From: Neiella marina
GTDB lineage: Bacteria; Pseudomonadota; Gammaproteobacteria; Enterobacterales; Neiellaceae
Length of the DNA: 64,000 nucleotides
Direction: 5' to 3'
Assembly (NCBI RefSeq): GCF_002165625.1
Contig: NZ_NGNS01000026.1
Coordinates: forward strand, 1 to 64,000
The translations under genes were made by a program, and so were the position numbers. The notes beneath the pieces are model-generated. The model saw only the letters and a program-made list of their open reading frames with translations. It made no database searches and was not told where the DNA came from. Position 1 is the first letter of the stretch; each line of letters starts with the position of its first letter. Shown in pieces: positions 45,038-55,212 of this stretch.

Positions 45038-46846
45038 CTAGGCCTCGCTACTCAGCCACTGCTGTAGCTTTGTCTGATCAGCAACTGTTAGCGCAACTAG
45101 TGATGGTGTCGCCGTTTCAACGTTTAATTCAGCGCTAAACAATTGATCGTGCCTGAAAGCATGAATAGTGACTGTTGTCCCAGTGGCGAATTCATTTAAC
45201 ACTTGCTGGCAGCTTGCCGCAGTCACCCGAGTTCCGCCAATGGCGATTACAACATCTCCGGCTGCTAGCCCCGCTTGCTCGGCTGGTTCTCCTTCAAACA
45301 ACACCGTTAGCTTGGCACCGCCGTCAGCGTCTGCAATGCGCGCTCCGAGGTGATTGCCGAGCTGTTTAGTGGGAGCTGGACCACCTTTGTCAGTAGGGCC
45401 GTAACTCGGCCGCAATTGATATTCAACACCGGCCCATTGCAACAGTTCTTGGGTTGGCAGCGGATCGGTGCTGTCGATGGCGATGTGGAAGAACACGGCT
45501 AACAGTGCTTGTGCTTCTGGGCAATAGGGCTGGAGCAGCTCAATGGCGTACTGCTGGACTGTGCTGTCACTGGTTCCAACGCCAGTTTTACCGTGGCGCT
45601 GCCATAGTAGTCGCATGACATCATCCAACGACACTTGGTGTTGGGAGTGTTTACGCAGCATTAGATCTAAGCAAAGAGCTATCTCGGCGCCTTTGGTGTA
45701 GTAAGAGACAATACCGTTTGGTGCGTTCTCATCTTGTTTGTAGAACTTAGACCAGGCATTGAATGATGACTCGGCAGCTGTTTGTTTCAGTCTGCCAACG
45801 CCGCGACTGACGCGACTTAAAGTGACTGACAGCATGTTGAGATAATCTTGGGAGTCAATGACACCAGCGCGACACAGCATTAATTCGTCGTAGTAGCTCG
45901 TGATCCCCTCATACGCCCATAGCTGACGGGTGTACTGTTCTTGGTCGAGCTGATAGGGGACAAACTCCTGCGGTTTAATCCGTTTGACGTTCCAGTTGTG
46001 GAAGTACTCGTGACTGCAAAGGCCCAAGAAATCGCGGTAGTCATCGGTTATCGGGCCATCATCAGAGGTAATGAGTGATTTTCTCGAGGTCATTAAAGCG
46101 GTTGAATTGCGATGTTCTAAGCCACCATAGCCATTGCCAGTGACCATGGTCATAAATAAGTAGTGGTCAAACGGAGCCTGATCCTGAAACAGCTCGATCT
46201 GCGCTTGGCAGATTTTCTCCACGTCGTTGGCGATGCGTTGCAGTGCGCCTTGGTGCGCGCCGGTATAGATCATCCGGTGTGGCACATCGCCGACGTTAAA
46301 CGATGCTTCACTAAAGGTACCCATTTCCACTGGATGGTCGAGCAGCGCATCGTAATTGTCAGCAACATAGCTGCCAAAACCTGATTCATCGACTTCGACT
46401 GCAGTTAAGCCAGTAGCCAATTTCCACTGATTGTCTCTGGCATGTTGACTGGGCTGAATCGCGATGCTGTGCGATTGTTGCTCTAAACCGACCACCGAAA
46501 GGCAGACACTACTTGGATTGAAGAAGCCATGGTTCAAATCGAGATGCGCGGCGCGGACCGATAAGTCCCAAGCATAAATTCGGCAGTGAATAGTGATTTC
46601 ACCTGCAACTGCTTCGGTTTGCCAGCTGTGCTTGTCAAGCTGCTCAATTGCCACAGGCATGTCGTCGCACTGCGCTGTCATGGCAACGATGTGACGAGCG
46701 AAATCACGAATCATGTAAGAGCCAGGAAGCCAGGCTGGTAAGGTGAGCGTTAACGGCCCTTGTGCTGCGGTTTGCAAATAAACATCGAAGTAATGGCTAC
46801 TGGCGTGTTCGAACTCAACTCGGTAATGCACAGCGGGTTTAGACAT
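45038..46846 (-). CDS. M61 family peptidase with PDZ domain
   Basis: 602 residues without a signal peptide. A beta-rich N-terminal domain is followed by a thermolysin-like catalytic core with the zinc motif HEYFHNWNVKRI near residue 280. A PDZ domain lies near the C-terminus (about 505-575: LTVLFEGEPAEQAGLAAGDVV). M61 enzymes are glycyl aminopeptidase-like. It is convergent with the binding-protein gene (36-bp gap) and divergent from the HIT gene. Confidence 0.92.
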   Translation of the reverse strand: MSKPAVHYRVEFEHASSHYFDVYLQTAAQGPLTLTLPAWLPGSYMIRDFARHIVAMTAQCDDMPVAIEQLDKHSWQTEAVAGEITIHCRIYAWDLSVRAAHLDLNHGFFNPSSVCLSVVGLEQQSHSIAIQPSQHARDNQWKLATGLTAVEVDESGFGSYVADNYDALLDHPVEMGTFSEASFNVGDVPHRMIYTGAHQGALQRIANDVEKICQAQIELFQDQAPFDHYLFMTMVTGNGYGGLEHRNSTALMTSRKSLITSDDGPITDDYRDFLGLCSHEYFHNWNVKRIKPQEFVPYQLDQEQYTRQLWAYEGITSYYDELMLCRAGVIDSQDYLNMLSVTLSRVSRGVGRLKQTAAESSFNAWSKFYKQDENAPNGIVSYYTKGAEIALCLDLMLRKHSQHQVSLDDVMRLLWQRHGKTGVGTSDSTVQQYAIELLQPYCPEAQALLAVFFHIAIDSTDPLPTQELLQWAGVEYQLRPSYGPTDKGGPAPTKQLGNHLGARIADADGGAKLTVLFEGEPAEQAGLAAGDVVIAIGGTRVTAASCQQVLNEFATGTTVTIHAFRHDQLFSAELNVETATPSLVALTVADQTKLQQWLSSEA

Positions 46847-46924
46847 GAAAACAGCTCTCTGGTGGAATCATAGGGTTAGCTCGCTTATGCTAATCGAAAC
46901 TTTATTCAGCGAGAAGGCAAGGAT

Positions 46925-47275
46925 ATGGCTGAACCAACAATTTTCTCCAAAATCATTAGCAAAGAAATTCCCGCCGAGATTCTATATCAAGACGATTTAG
47001 TGACGGCATTTCCTGATATTTCGCCGCGAGCGCCGACTCATGTGTTGATTGTGCCAAATCATCAAATTGCCACCACCAATGATGTCACAGCTAGCGATGA
47101 GGCAGCCCTCGGTCGCATGTTTACCGTAGCGGCGAAACTTGCCAAGCAATTTAATATCGATGAGAACGGCTATCGATTGATCGTTAACTGCAACAAGCAT
47201 GGCGGCCAAGAGGTTTATCACATTCATATGCATTTGGTTGGCGGAGCGCCGCTAGGGCCGATGCTGTCGCGCTAG
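46925..47275 (+). CDS. hinT: HIT-family purine nucleoside phosphoramidase (HinT)
   Basis: 116-residue protein with the full histidine-triad motif ([11 protein letters not shown]) and the typical [19 protein letters not shown] start. It hydrolyses adenosine phosphoramidates and acyl-AMP-like compounds. It is a single gene; a partial AAGG ribosome site precedes ATG 46925. Confidence 0.96.
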   Translation: MAEPTIFSKIISKEIPAEILYQDDLVTAFPDISPRAPTHVLIVPNHQIATTNDVTASDEAALGRMFTVAAKLAKQFNIDENGYRLIVNCNKHGGQEVYHIHMHLVGGAPLGPMLSR

Positions 47276-47438
47276 TGTTCTGACAGCTATTGCGATTATT
47301 AAACGCTCGTTTGAAAAAGTGTGCGGTGGCTGGCATCTTCAGCGACTGCCGCTGTTTTTCCCGCCACTGAAACGCTAATCTCATTGCTTCCTACAAATAA
47401 CATTCATTCTCATTAGTAGTGCAGCAAGGGGGCTACCG

Positions 47439-47900
47439 ATGGCGACATTACAACTACAACAACTGCTCAATGAGTATGGTGATAGTCACCAAAATGCTAC
47501 CAACAAATTGATTCATTGGCTGTGCGTTCCGGTTATTTTCTTCACCGTGGTGGCGTTAGTTTGGAGCCTACCATTTCCATTGCTCGTTCACCCTTGGCTG
47601 AATTGGGCTACCATCATTCTTGTGCCGGTACTTGTTTATTATTGGCGGCTATCACCACAATTAATGCTCGGTATGCTGGTGTTTAGTAGTTTGTGTTGTT
47701 TGCTCTGTGCATTCTGGCCAGCAATTGTGCCGCTGTGGCAATTTGCCATCGGTTTGTTTGTGGTTGCTTGGATCGGCCAATTTATCGGTCATAAGATCGA
47801 AGGGAAGAAGCCATCGTTTTTCACCGATGTGTTTTTCTTGCTGATTGGCCCTGCTTGGTTAATGCATTTTCTCTATCAAAAGTTTGATATCAAATACTAG
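47439..47900 (+). CDS. Mpo1-like (DUF962) membrane protein
   Basis: 153 residues with four membrane helices. The family-specific motifs are YGDSHQNATNKLIHWLCVP at the start and HKIEGKKPSFF in the third loop. Yeast Mpo1 is an Fe2+-dependent dioxygenase that shortens 2-hydroxy fatty acids; the bacterial role is not established. AAGGGGG precedes the ATG. It is convergent with maf. Confidence 0.88.
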   Translation: MATLQLQQLLNEYGDSHQNATNKLIHWLCVPVIFFTVVALVWSLPFPLLVHPWLNWATIILVPVLVYYWRLSPQLMLGMLVFSSLCCLLCAFWPAIVPLWQFAIGLFVVAWIGQFIGHKIEGKKPSFFTDVFFLLIGPAWLMHFLYQKFDIKY

Positions 47901-47962
47901 AAGCACCGCGTACTCTCACCACAGGTGCCGAGCGCCCAGTTCCGCTCGGCAAACCACAGGGC

Positions 47963-48574
47963 TTATCCTTCGCGATTGTAGTCATTGGCGAGCGCAAGTA
48001 CGTCAACGCCCTGATTTCTCAGTAACTCTATTAACCGAATCAAAGGCATTCCCATTAGGGTATTTGGATCATCGCCAACTAATTTTTTAAACAGGCTAAT
48101 GCCAGCTGCTTCACTTTTAAAACTACCAGCACACTTGTAAGGCGTTTCCAGCTTTAGGTAGTGCTCGATTTCAGCGTCAGTTAATGCTCGAAAGTGGACT
48201 TCAAACGGCTCCACTAACGATTGGTAATCACCACTTTCAACATCAAGTAAGCATAGCCCGGTGTAGAAGGTCACTACTTTGCCACTGGAGTTTTGCAACT
48301 GAGCGACCGCTTTTTCGTGGCTGTGTGGCTTGCCAAGTACCATACCGTCGACCACGGCCAGCTGGTCTGAGCCTATGACTAAACCATGCTGGTAGTTTGT
48401 TGCCACCGCTTGAGCTTTTTCGATGGCTAATCGCTCGACCAAATCCTTGGGGAGTTCGTTGTCTTGGGCTGATTCATCAATGTCTGGCGCACAGCAAACA
48501 AATGGAATAGCTAGTTTTTCCAGAATGGTCTTACGAAATGGGGAAGTGCTGCCTAAAATAATGGGGCGGGTCAT
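47963..48574 (-). CDS. yceF: Maf-like nucleotide pyrophosphatase YceF
   Basis: 203 residues from ATG 48574 (TTG 48589 is an in-frame alternative). The Maf motifs are LGSTSPFRKTILEKL, VIGSDQLAVVDGMVLGKP and KCAGSFKSEAAG. YceF enzymes hydrolyse modified nucleoside triphosphates such as 7-methyl-GTP. It is divergent from yceD-rpmF, the standard gammaproteobacterial order. Confidence 0.93.
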   Translation of the reverse strand: MTRPIILGSTSPFRKTILEKLAIPFVCCAPDIDESAQDNELPKDLVERLAIEKAQAVATNYQHGLVIGSDQLAVVDGMVLGKPHSHEKAVAQLQNSSGKVVTFYTGLCLLDVESGDYQSLVEPFEVHFRALTDAEIEHYLKLETPYKCAGSFKSEAAGISLFKKLVGDDPNTLMGMPLIRLIELLRNQGVDVLALANDYNREG

Positions 48575-48677
48575 GACGCGCTCGTTCAATGGGCTGGTTT
48601 TTTACAGTTTACGAATTGAAGCACGGCTTGTCAGGCTAGTGAACACTGATTTTTCTTGTCAAAACCATGAATTTCCT

Positions 48678-48706
48678 TTGACTCAGAGGGATTCGATCAT
48701 TATTAT
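48678..48706 (+). promoter_or_regulatory. Near-consensus sigma70 promoter of yceD-rpmF
   Basis: TTGACT (48678-48683), a 17-nt spacer and TATTAT (48701-48706). Transcription should begin around 48712-48714, only two to four bases before the yceD ATG at 48716, so this transcript would be leaderless or nearly so. Confidence 0.65.
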
Positions 48707-48715
48707 TCGCGCCCT

Positions 48716-49240
48716 ATGCAAAAAGTGAACATTCCCGTGAGTCTTGATCCGGTGCGTTCAGCCCAGAAGCAACAAAGCTTTGACGGCTTGATCCCGCACT
48801 CTGCGTTATCTCGCCTAGCTGAGATGGCGTTGCCTGAAGGCCGTGTGGAAGTAACCCTTGCATGTGACCGAGACGAGCAAAACTTGGCGGTGTTACGGGC
48901 TCAAATCCGAACTCAGCTACAGTTGGAGTGCCAACGGTGCAATCATCCTTTTGTCGAGGATATTGAACTTGATGTCACCTTCAGTCCGGTCAGAGATGAT
49001 GAAGCAGCAGAGCAGCTTCCAGCAGGCTACGAGCCGGTGATGCTATCTGATGCTGACGATGTAAATATACATCAGCTTATCGAAGACGAGGTTTTGCTGG
49101 CGGTGCCATTCGCACCAATGCATGATGAAGCATCATGCGAGCAGTCAAGTCACATGAGCTGGGGTGAAATAGACGAAGCTGCAGAGGAAAAGCCCAATCC
49201 CTTTGCAGTATTGAGCAAATTGAAAAACAGTGAGGAGTAA
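48716..49240 (+). CDS. yceD: YceD (DUF177) protein, 23S rRNA accumulation factor
   Basis: 174 residues. The start [19 protein letters not shown] matches Escherichia YceD from the first residue, fixing the start. The central [10 protein letters not shown] motif and the [11 protein letters not shown] end are conserved. Homologues affect 23S rRNA accumulation and are always next to rpmF. No Shine-Dalgarno is seen before the ATG, in keeping with the promoter lying immediately upstream. Confidence 0.94.
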   Translation: MQKVNIPVSLDPVRSAQKQQSFDGLIPHSALSRLAEMALPEGRVEVTLACDRDEQNLAVLRAQIRTQLQLECQRCNHPFVEDIELDVTFSPVRDDEAAEQLPAGYEPVMLSDADDVNIHQLIEDEVLLAVPFAPMHDEASCEQSSHMSWGEIDEAAEEKPNPFAVLSKLKNSEE

Positions 49241-49245
49241 GGCTC

Positions 49246-49410
49246 ATGGCTGTTCAACAGAATAAAGTTACCCGTTCACGTCGCGGTATGCGTCGTTCAC
49301 ACGATTCATTGAGTGGTCCAACGCTGTCTGTGGATGCGACTTCAGGTGAAACTCACCGTCGCCACCACGTGACTGCTGACGGCTACTACAAAGGTCGTAA
49401 AGTTAAGTAA
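49246..49410 (+). CDS. rpmF: Ribosomal protein L32
   Basis: 54-residue basic protein: it starts [20 protein letters not shown] and ends GYYKGRKVK, a complete bacterial L32 of the form without the zinc-binding cysteines. GAGGAGTAAGG precedes ATG 49246. It lies five bases after yceD. Confidence 0.97.
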   Translation: MAVQQNKVTRSRRGMRRSHDSLSGPTLSVDATSGETHRRHHVTADGYYKGRKVK

Positions 49411-49496
49411 GGGACAACCTTGCTTGCTCGGGTCTGTTACTCTTTGGTGTGTGATATTTATTCACTTGAGAGAGGTTTTTGGGCGAGAAATGAGCT

Positions 49497-49646
49497 ATGA
49501 AATTTAGTCACCTAAATGAATGGCGAATGACGAAGCACAGAAACATATCTCAGCGAACCTTCCAGGCAGCGTTTGTTGGCAATTTATTCGGCGTTACCGA
49601 CCAATCATTGAGACCCACTCAACTTCTTGGTCGCTGCCTTGCCTAA
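49497..49646 (+). CDS. Possible 49-residue ORF overlapping the plsX start
   Basis: ATG 49497 opens a 49-codon frame (MKFSHLNEWRMTKHRNISQ at the start, LLGRCLA at the end) with TAA at 49644-49646. Its stop overlaps the candidate TTG starts of plsX (49627 and 49639) in another frame. No convincing ribosome site is visible and I do not know the sequence. It is listed because plsX has no ATG or GTG start, and coupled translation from this frame would explain that. Confidence 0.3.
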   Translation: MKFSHLNEWRMTKHRNISQRTFQAAFVGNLFGVTDQSLRPTQLLGRCLA

Positions 49647-50712
49647 ATCACCAACAAAAAGCTGTAAATCCACACAGCAAAGAGCAACAGACCCGCATCT
49701 AACCATCGCGTTAGATGTAATGGGGGGCGATTTCGGCCCCTCCGTTACTTTATCCTCTGCCTCTTTGGCTCTTTCTGAGCACCCCAATCTCAATCTGCTT
49801 CTTGTTGGTCAACAGACTGTCATCGAACCTTGGTTGCAGCAGCAACCGGCAAACTATCAGCAACGCTGCAAAATACTTCACGCAGAACAAGTCGTCGAAA
49901 TGGATGAGCGTCCGGTTAGTGCGTTGCGCACCAAGCGACAGTCATCAATGCGCAAAGCGCTTGAAGCAGTTGCCGCTGGCAACGCGGCCGCTTGTGTCAG
50001 TGCCGGCAACACGGGCGCGCTGATGGCAATGTCGAAGTTGATCTTAAAGACCTTGCCGGGAATTGAACGGCCTGCATTGATCACTGCGTTGCCGACAATG
50101 GATGGCGGTCGCCTCCATATGCTCGATTTGGGTGCCAATGTTGATTGCGATTCAGAGACCTTGTTCCAATTTGCCCTCATGGGCTCGGCAATGACTCAGG
50201 TCGTTGAGAACATTGAAGCGCCGCGCGTTGCGCTACTCAATATCGGTGAAGAAGAGATCAAGGGTAACGATCAGATAAAGCAAACCGCGCAGTTGCTGCA
50301 GCAATGCGAAGATATCAACTATAGTGGCTACATTGAGGGAAATGCCATTTTCGCCGGCCAAGCAGACGTCGTCGTTTGTGACGGGTTTGTCGGCAACATT
50401 TGTCTGAAAACCTGTGAAGGCTTGACCAGCTTAATGTTGGCGAAAATGTTTCCGGGCCGCAATTTGCCGCGTTGGAAGAAGTGGTTGATTGGCTTGATAT
50501 TCCCCGGTGTAGTGACGCTGAAAAAAGCGATGAACCCCGACCAGTACAATGGTGCAAGTTTGTTAGGATTGCGCGGCATTGTGGTCAAGAGTCATGGTAA
50601 CGCTGATGTTGGCGCGATGGCATCCGCCATCAGTGAGGCCGTCCTCGAAGTAGAACGTCAGGTTCCTGACCGTATCGCTGACATGCTGAAATCAGCATTA
50701 TTAGGCAATTAA
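49639..50712 (+). CDS. plsX: Phosphate acyltransferase PlsX
   Basis: Makes acyl-phosphate from acyl-ACP for phospholipid synthesis. The conserved protein begins [14 protein letters not shown] and continues with [32 protein letters not shown] and [12 protein letters not shown], all normal. The start is unclear: an in-frame TGA at 49609 limits the frame, and between it and the conserved domain the only usual initiators are TTG 49627 and TTG 49639. Neither has a good ribosome site. I chose 49639 as shorter; the frame starts at 49627 otherwise. The gene follows rpmF after 230 bp and precedes fabH by 10 bp. Confidence 0.9.
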   Translation: MPKSPTKSCKSTQQRATDPHLTIALDVMGGDFGPSVTLSSASLALSEHPNLNLLLVGQQTVIEPWLQQQPANYQQRCKILHAEQVVEMDERPVSALRTKRQSSMRKALEAVAAGNAAACVSAGNTGALMAMSKLILKTLPGIERPALITALPTMDGGRLHMLDLGANVDCDSETLFQFALMGSAMTQVVENIEAPRVALLNIGEEEIKGNDQIKQTAQLLQQCEDINYSGYIEGNAIFAGQADVVVCDGFVGNICLKTCEGLTSLMLAKMFPGRNLPRWKKWLIGLIFPGVVTLKKAMNPDQYNGASLLGLRGIVVKSHGNADVGAMASAISEAVLEVERQVPDRIADMLKSALLGN

Positions 50713-50722
50713 CTGGATTTTC

Positions 50723-51679
50723 ATGCACTCAAAAATTATAGGTACCGGTAGCTATGCTCCGAAACAAGTTCGCACCAATGCGGACTTGGAAAAAATGGTT
50801 GAGACCAGCGATCAGTGGATTTTGGAACGTACCGGAATTGCTGAACGTCGAATTATTGGTGATGACGAGACCATCACTGATCTAGCTCGAAATGCGTCAC
50901 TCAACGCCATTGAAGCTGCAAAGATTGACGCCTCTGATATCGACATGATCATTGTCGCTACTGCCAGCAATACCATGGCGTTTCCGAGCTTAGCCTGCCA
51001 ACTGCAAGCCGAGTTGGGCATTCCTGCTGTTCCCGCTTTTGATGTGTCCGCGGCTTGCTCTGGCTTTACTTATGCCTTGAGTGTTGCTGACCAATACATC
51101 CGTACTACATTTGCCCATCGTATTTTGGTGGTCGGTGCAGACACTCTTAGTCGAATGTGTGCTCCAGATGACCGCTCCACAATCATTTTGTTCGGTGATG
51201 CGGCAGCAGCCGTGATACTCGAATCAACTCTTGAGCCGGGCATCCTATCGACCCATATGCATGCTGATGGCCGCTATACTGAGTTGCTAAAAGCAGCTGT
51301 GCCGGCTCATGGCCAATTGCCTTCGGCTGACGACTACTTGTTCATGAAGGGCAATGAAGTCTTTAAAGTTGCAGTGACCAAGCTAAGTGAAATTGTTACT
51401 GAAACCTTGGCCTACAATCAGATCGATAAGCACGATATCGATTGGCTGGTGCCGCACCAAGCTAACTTGCGAATTATTGCTGCAACGGCTCGTAAGTTAG
51501 ATATGAGCATGGACAAGGTGGTAGTGAACCTTGAGCGCTACGGCAACACATCTGCAGCGTCGGTGCCGTTGGCATTAGACGAAGCCATTCGCGATGGTCG
51601 AATCCAACGTGGTCAAACCTTATTGCTCGAAGCATTTGGTAGCGGCTTCACTTGGGGCTCAGCGCTCATTCAATATTAA
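50723..51679 (+). CDS. fabH: 3-oxoacyl-ACP synthase III
   Basis: 318-residue KAS III that starts fatty-acid synthesis from acetyl-CoA and malonyl-ACP. The catalytic Cys112 lies in [13 protein letters not shown], the His in [12 protein letters not shown] and the Asn in [13 protein letters not shown]. The length is normal. It follows plsX by 10 bp and precedes fabD by 18 bp in the fab operon. Confidence 0.97.
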   Translation: MHSKIIGTGSYAPKQVRTNADLEKMVETSDQWILERTGIAERRIIGDDETITDLARNASLNAIEAAKIDASDIDMIIVATASNTMAFPSLACQLQAELGIPAVPAFDVSAACSGFTYALSVADQYIRTTFAHRILVVGADTLSRMCAPDDRSTIILFGDAAAAVILESTLEPGILSTHMHADGRYTELLKAAVPAHGQLPSADDYLFMKGNEVFKVAVTKLSEIVTETLAYNQIDKHDIDWLVPHQANLRIIAATARKLDMSMDKVVVNLERYGNTSAASVPLALDEAIRDGRIQRGQTLLLEAFGSGFTWGSALIQY

Positions 51680-51697
51680 TTAACAGGTAGATTTGTT

Positions 51698-52627
51698 ATG
51701 ACGTCTAAACGCGTTTTCCTGTTCCCTGGACAGGGATCTCAAGCTGTTGGCATGCTCGGTGATTGGGTTGAACACCCTGTTGCCAAAGAAACTTTTGCCG
51801 AAGCCTCAGAAGCTCTCGGCTATGATTTAGCTGAATTGATTCAGAACGGCCCTGCCGAAGAGTTGAACAAAACATTTGTTGCTCAGCCTGCGTTGTTGGC
51901 AACGAGCGTTGCGCTATATCGTATTTATCTAGCCGCAGGTGGTGCCAAGCCTGATTTCATGGCAGGTCACAGCTTGGGTGAATACTCGGCGCTGGTTTGT
52001 GCTGGCGCGGTTGACTTTGCCGATGGCATTAAGTTGGTCGAGCAACGAGGCCGCTATATGCAAGATGCAGTGCCGCCAGGTACTGGTGGTATGGCTGCAA
52101 TCATTGGTCTGACAGCGGAACAAGTGGTTGCCTGTTGTGACCAAGCAGCTAACGGAGACGTGGTCTCAGCAGTTAACTTCAACTCGCCAATTCAAACCGT
52201 CATTGCCGGTCAAGCTGACGCTGTTACTCGTGCTAGTGAAGCCTGCAAAGAAGCTGGCGCCAAACGCGTCGTGCCACTGCCTGTTAGCGTGCCATCTCAC
52301 TGTGCACTCATGCAACCGGCAGCAGATAAACTTGGCGAAACGTTAAAACAAGTGAACGTTAGTGCCCCAGATGTTGTCGTAGTCAACAATGTTGATGTTG
52401 CGACTGAATCTGCTGCTGATGCCATCCAATCGGCTCTGGTTCGTCAACTGTTTAGTCCAGTGCGCTGGACAGAGACAGTGACTTGGTTAGCCGATCAGGG
52501 TGTTACTGAAGCATTTGAAGTAGGCCCAGGTGCGGTATTGACCGGGCTGATTAAACGCGCTGAAAAGCGCATGACCATTAAGGCCATCAATACGGCTGAA
52601 GGTTCAGAATCAATCGCTGCTGAGTAA
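51698..52627 (+). CDS. fabD: Malonyl-CoA:ACP transacylase
   Basis: 309 residues. The nucleophile Ser92 lies in AGHSLGEYSALV, the oxyanion region is FPGQGSQAVGM, and the catalytic His lies in PVSVPSHCALM. It loads malonyl groups on ACP. It is in the fab operon between fabH and fabG. Confidence 0.97.
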   Translation: MTSKRVFLFPGQGSQAVGMLGDWVEHPVAKETFAEASEALGYDLAELIQNGPAEELNKTFVAQPALLATSVALYRIYLAAGGAKPDFMAGHSLGEYSALVCAGAVDFADGIKLVEQRGRYMQDAVPPGTGGMAAIIGLTAEQVVACCDQAANGDVVSAVNFNSPIQTVIAGQADAVTRASEACKEAGAKRVVPLPVSVPSHCALMQPAADKLGETLKQVNVSAPDVVVVNNVDVATESAADAIQSALVRQLFSPVRWTETVTWLADQGVTEAFEVGPGAVLTGLIKRAEKRMTIKAINTAEGSESIAAE

Positions 52628-52657
52628 TTCAGCACGACTATTGAAAAGGATAGAAAC

Positions 52658-53395
52658 ATGTTAGATCTGACAGGACAGGTCGTACTGGTAACTGGCGCAA
52701 GCCGCGGTATTGGCCGTGCTATTGCTGAGCAAATGGTTGCTTTGGGCGCTTATGTTTTTGGTACCGCAACCAGCGATAAAGGTGCTGCAGCCATTAGCGA
52801 ATATCTCGGCGATTCAGGCCAAGGTTTGGCATTGAATGTCACCGATGCTGAATCCATTGATGCGGTATTCGCAGCGATTAAAGAAGCCAAGGGCGATATC
52901 GATATTCTGGTAAACAATGCTGGTATTACTCGCGACAACATCTTTATGCGAATGAAAGATGAAGAATGGCAGGATGTCATTGATACCAACTTGACTTCAT
53001 TGTTCAAACTTTCCAAAGCTGTGATCCGTGGCATGATGAAAAAACGTGCGGGCCGTATTATTAACATCGGCTCAGTTGTTGGCACCATGGGTAATGCTGG
53101 TCAAGCTAACTATGCCGCGGCTAAAGCAGGTTTGTTGGGCTTTACTAAAGCGCTGGCCCGTGAAGTCGCGTCTCGCGGCATTACGGTCAATGCGGTTGCC
53201 CCAGGCTTTATTGAAACTGACATGACTCACGCGCTAGACGATGGCCAGAAGCAAGCCATCATGAGCCAAGTGCCGTTGAACCGTTTAGGGTCACCGACAG
53301 AGATTGCTGCTACAGTTGCATTTCTAGCATCACCGGTGGCAGGTTACATCAGTGGTGAGACAATTCATGTCAATGGCGGCATGTACATGATTTAA
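52658..53395 (+). CDS. fabG: 3-oxoacyl-ACP reductase
   Basis: 245-residue short-chain dehydrogenase. It has the NADPH motif TGASRGIGRAIA, NNAGITRD, the catalytic Ser in INIGSVVG and YxxxK in NYAAAKAGLLG, and the FabG ending ISGETIHVNGGMYMI. AAAAGGA precedes the ATG. The 160-bp gap to acpP has a possible promoter (TTGATT 53484-53489, 16-nt spacer, TAAACT 53506-53511). Confidence 0.97.
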   Translation: MLDLTGQVVLVTGASRGIGRAIAEQMVALGAYVFGTATSDKGAAAISEYLGDSGQGLALNVTDAESIDAVFAAIKEAKGDIDILVNNAGITRDNIFMRMKDEEWQDVIDTNLTSLFKLSKAVIRGMMKKRAGRIINIGSVVGTMGNAGQANYAAAKAGLLGFTKALAREVASRGITVNAVAPGFIETDMTHALDDGQKQAIMSQVPLNRLGSPTEIAATVAFLASPVAGYISGETIHVNGGMYMI

Positions 53396-53557
53396 AAAGT
53401 GCGACTGGGTCAATGAAATCGCAAAAAACATCTATTATTTATGTGTTTTGTGGTTTGACCAGCGTATGAGTCCATTTCGGATCTTGATTCTTGGACTCGA
53501 TTGAATAAACTACTCGCAAATTTGCGCAATGCGCTACTAGAAAGGAAATGACCTATC

Positions 53558-53794
53558 ATGAGTACGATTGAAGAACGCGTTAAGAAGATCATCGTTGAAC
53601 AACTGGGCGTAAAAGAAGAAGAAGTTAAATCTGAATCTTCTTTCGTTGATGACCTCGGCGCTGATTCCCTGGACACTGTTGAGCTAGTGATGGCTCTGGA
53701 AGAAGAGTTCGATACTGAGATTCCAGACGAAGAAGCAGAAAAAATCACTACTGTTCAGGCTGCTGTTGACTACGTTGTAGCGCACCAAGACTAA
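53558..53794 (+). CDS. acpP: Acyl carrier protein
   Basis: 78-residue acidic protein. The phosphopantetheine attachment Ser37 is in [15 protein letters not shown]. Sequence and length match gammaproteobacterial AcpP. GAAAGGAAATG-type spacing precedes the ATG. It is followed by a strong hairpin before fabF. Confidence 0.98.
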   Translation: MSTIEERVKKIIVEQLGVKEEEVKSESSFVDDLGADSLDTVELVMALEEEFDTEIPDEEAEKITTVQAAVDYVVAHQD

Positions 53795-53816
53795 TTGCAG
53801 CAGAACTTTTTGATTA

Positions 53817-53845
53817 TTAAGGCGGCTCTATGCCGCCTTAATTTT
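53817..53845 (+). terminator. Partial terminator between acpP and fabF
   Basis: TTAAGGCGGC (53817-53826) pairs with GCCGCCTTAA (53832-53841) over TCTAT and is followed by TTTT. It likely lets acpP be made in excess over fabF, as in Escherichia. Confidence 0.8.
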
Positions 53846-53868
53846 ACGTGTACAGTCAGGAGGAAAAT

Positions 53869-55107
53869 GTGTCCAAACGTCGCGTAGTTGTGACCGGCTT
53901 AGGGCTGCTGTCACCAGTCGGTAATTCCATTCAAACAGCCTGGGCAAACTTGCTGGCTGGTCAAAGCGGTATTTCCGCCATTGAACACTTCGATGCGTCT
54001 GCTTACTCGACACGTTTTGCAGGCCTCGTTAAAGACTTTGATGTCACTGAATACATCAGCAAAAAAGATGCTCGTAAGATGGATGATTTCATCCAGTACG
54101 GCATTGCCGCTAGCATCGATGCCCTGAAAGACTCAGGCTTAGAGATCACAGAAGCCAATGCTCACCGTATCGGTGCGGCTATCGGCTCAGGTATCGGTGG
54201 CCTAGGCCTGATCGAGAAAAACCACAGCGCACTGGAAAGCGGTGGACCTCGTAAGATCTCGCCTTTCTTTGTACCTTCAACCATCATCAATATGGTTGCC
54301 GGCCATATCTCCATCATGTATGGCCTCAAAGGTCCGAACATTGCGATCACTACAGCTTGTACGACTGGTGTTCACAATATCGGCCACGCGGCTCGGATGA
54401 TTGCGTACGGCGATGCCGAAGCAATGCTTGCTGGTGGCTGTGAAAAAGCGTCAACACCACTCGGTATTGGTGGCTTTGGTGCAGCTAAAGCACTGTCAAC
54501 TCGCAATGATGAGCCACAAAAAGCCAGTCGTCCTTGGGATGCTGACCGCGATGGTTTTGTTCTTGGTGATGGCGCAGGTATCATGATGCTCGAAGAGTAC
54601 GAGCACGCCAAAGCTCGCGGAGCCAAGATTTACGCTGAGTTGGCTGGCTTTGGTATGAGTGGCGATGCATTCCATATGACATCTCCACCAGCAGATGGCT
54701 CTGGCGCTGCTGCCTCAATGCGCAACGCTGTGGCTGATGCCGATGTTGCACCTGAGACCATTGGTTACATCAATGCTCATGGCACTTCGACGCCTGCTGG
54801 TGATATTGCTGAAAGTAATGCCGTTAAGTCAGTTTTTGGTGACCATGCCTATAACTTGAAAGTCAGCTCTACTAAATCGATGACAGGCCATTTGCTTGGT
54901 GCTGCCGGTTCAGTGGAAGCGATTTTCACTGTGCTGGCATTGAGAGATCAAAAGATCCCGCCAACCATCAACTTGGACAATCCATCTGAAGGTTGTGATC
55001 TCGATTACTGTGCCAATGAAGCTGTTGCGCATGAAATGGAGTATGCCCTGTGTAACTCCTTCGGCTTTGGCGGCACCAACGGTAGCCTGCTGTTCAAAAA
55101 GCTGTAA
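53869..55107 (+). CDS. fabF: 3-oxoacyl-ACP synthase II
   Basis: 412 residues from GTG 53869, chosen because AGGAGG at 53859-53864 is directly upstream and the protein then starts [18 protein letters not shown]. The catalytic Cys ([10 protein letters not shown]) and the two His ([11 protein letters not shown] and [12 protein letters not shown]) are present. It elongates acyl chains, and the FabF type usually controls temperature-dependent unsaturation. It ends the fab run before a terminator. Confidence 0.97.
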   Translation: MSKRRVVVTGLGLLSPVGNSIQTAWANLLAGQSGISAIEHFDASAYSTRFAGLVKDFDVTEYISKKDARKMDDFIQYGIAASIDALKDSGLEITEANAHRIGAAIGSGIGGLGLIEKNHSALESGGPRKISPFFVPSTIINMVAGHISIMYGLKGPNIAITTACTTGVHNIGHAARMIAYGDAEAMLAGGCEKASTPLGIGGFGAAKALSTRNDEPQKASRPWDADRDGFVLGDGAGIMMLEEYEHAKARGAKIYAELAGFGMSGDAFHMTSPPADGSGAAASMRNAVADADVAPETIGYINAHGTSTPAGDIAESNAVKSVFGDHAYNLKVSSTKSMTGHLLGAAGSVEAIFTVLALRDQKIPPTINLDNPSEGCDLDYCANEAVAHEMEYALCNSFGFGGTNGSLLFKKL

Positions 55108-55128
55108 AGCGCCGCTTTATTACCTTGG

Positions 55129-55162
55129 AAAAGCCTGATAGTTTCTGCTATCAGGCTTTTTT
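55129..55162 (+). terminator. Intrinsic terminator after fabF
   Basis: AAAAGCCTGATAG (55129-55141) pairs with CTATCAGGCTTTT (55148-55160) over TTTCTG, with a T-run. Confidence 0.93.
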
Positions 55163-55212
55163 ATTGTTAGCGCCAACTCAGTTGTCATCAGCTCCAATGC
55201 GAGAAACTTCGA

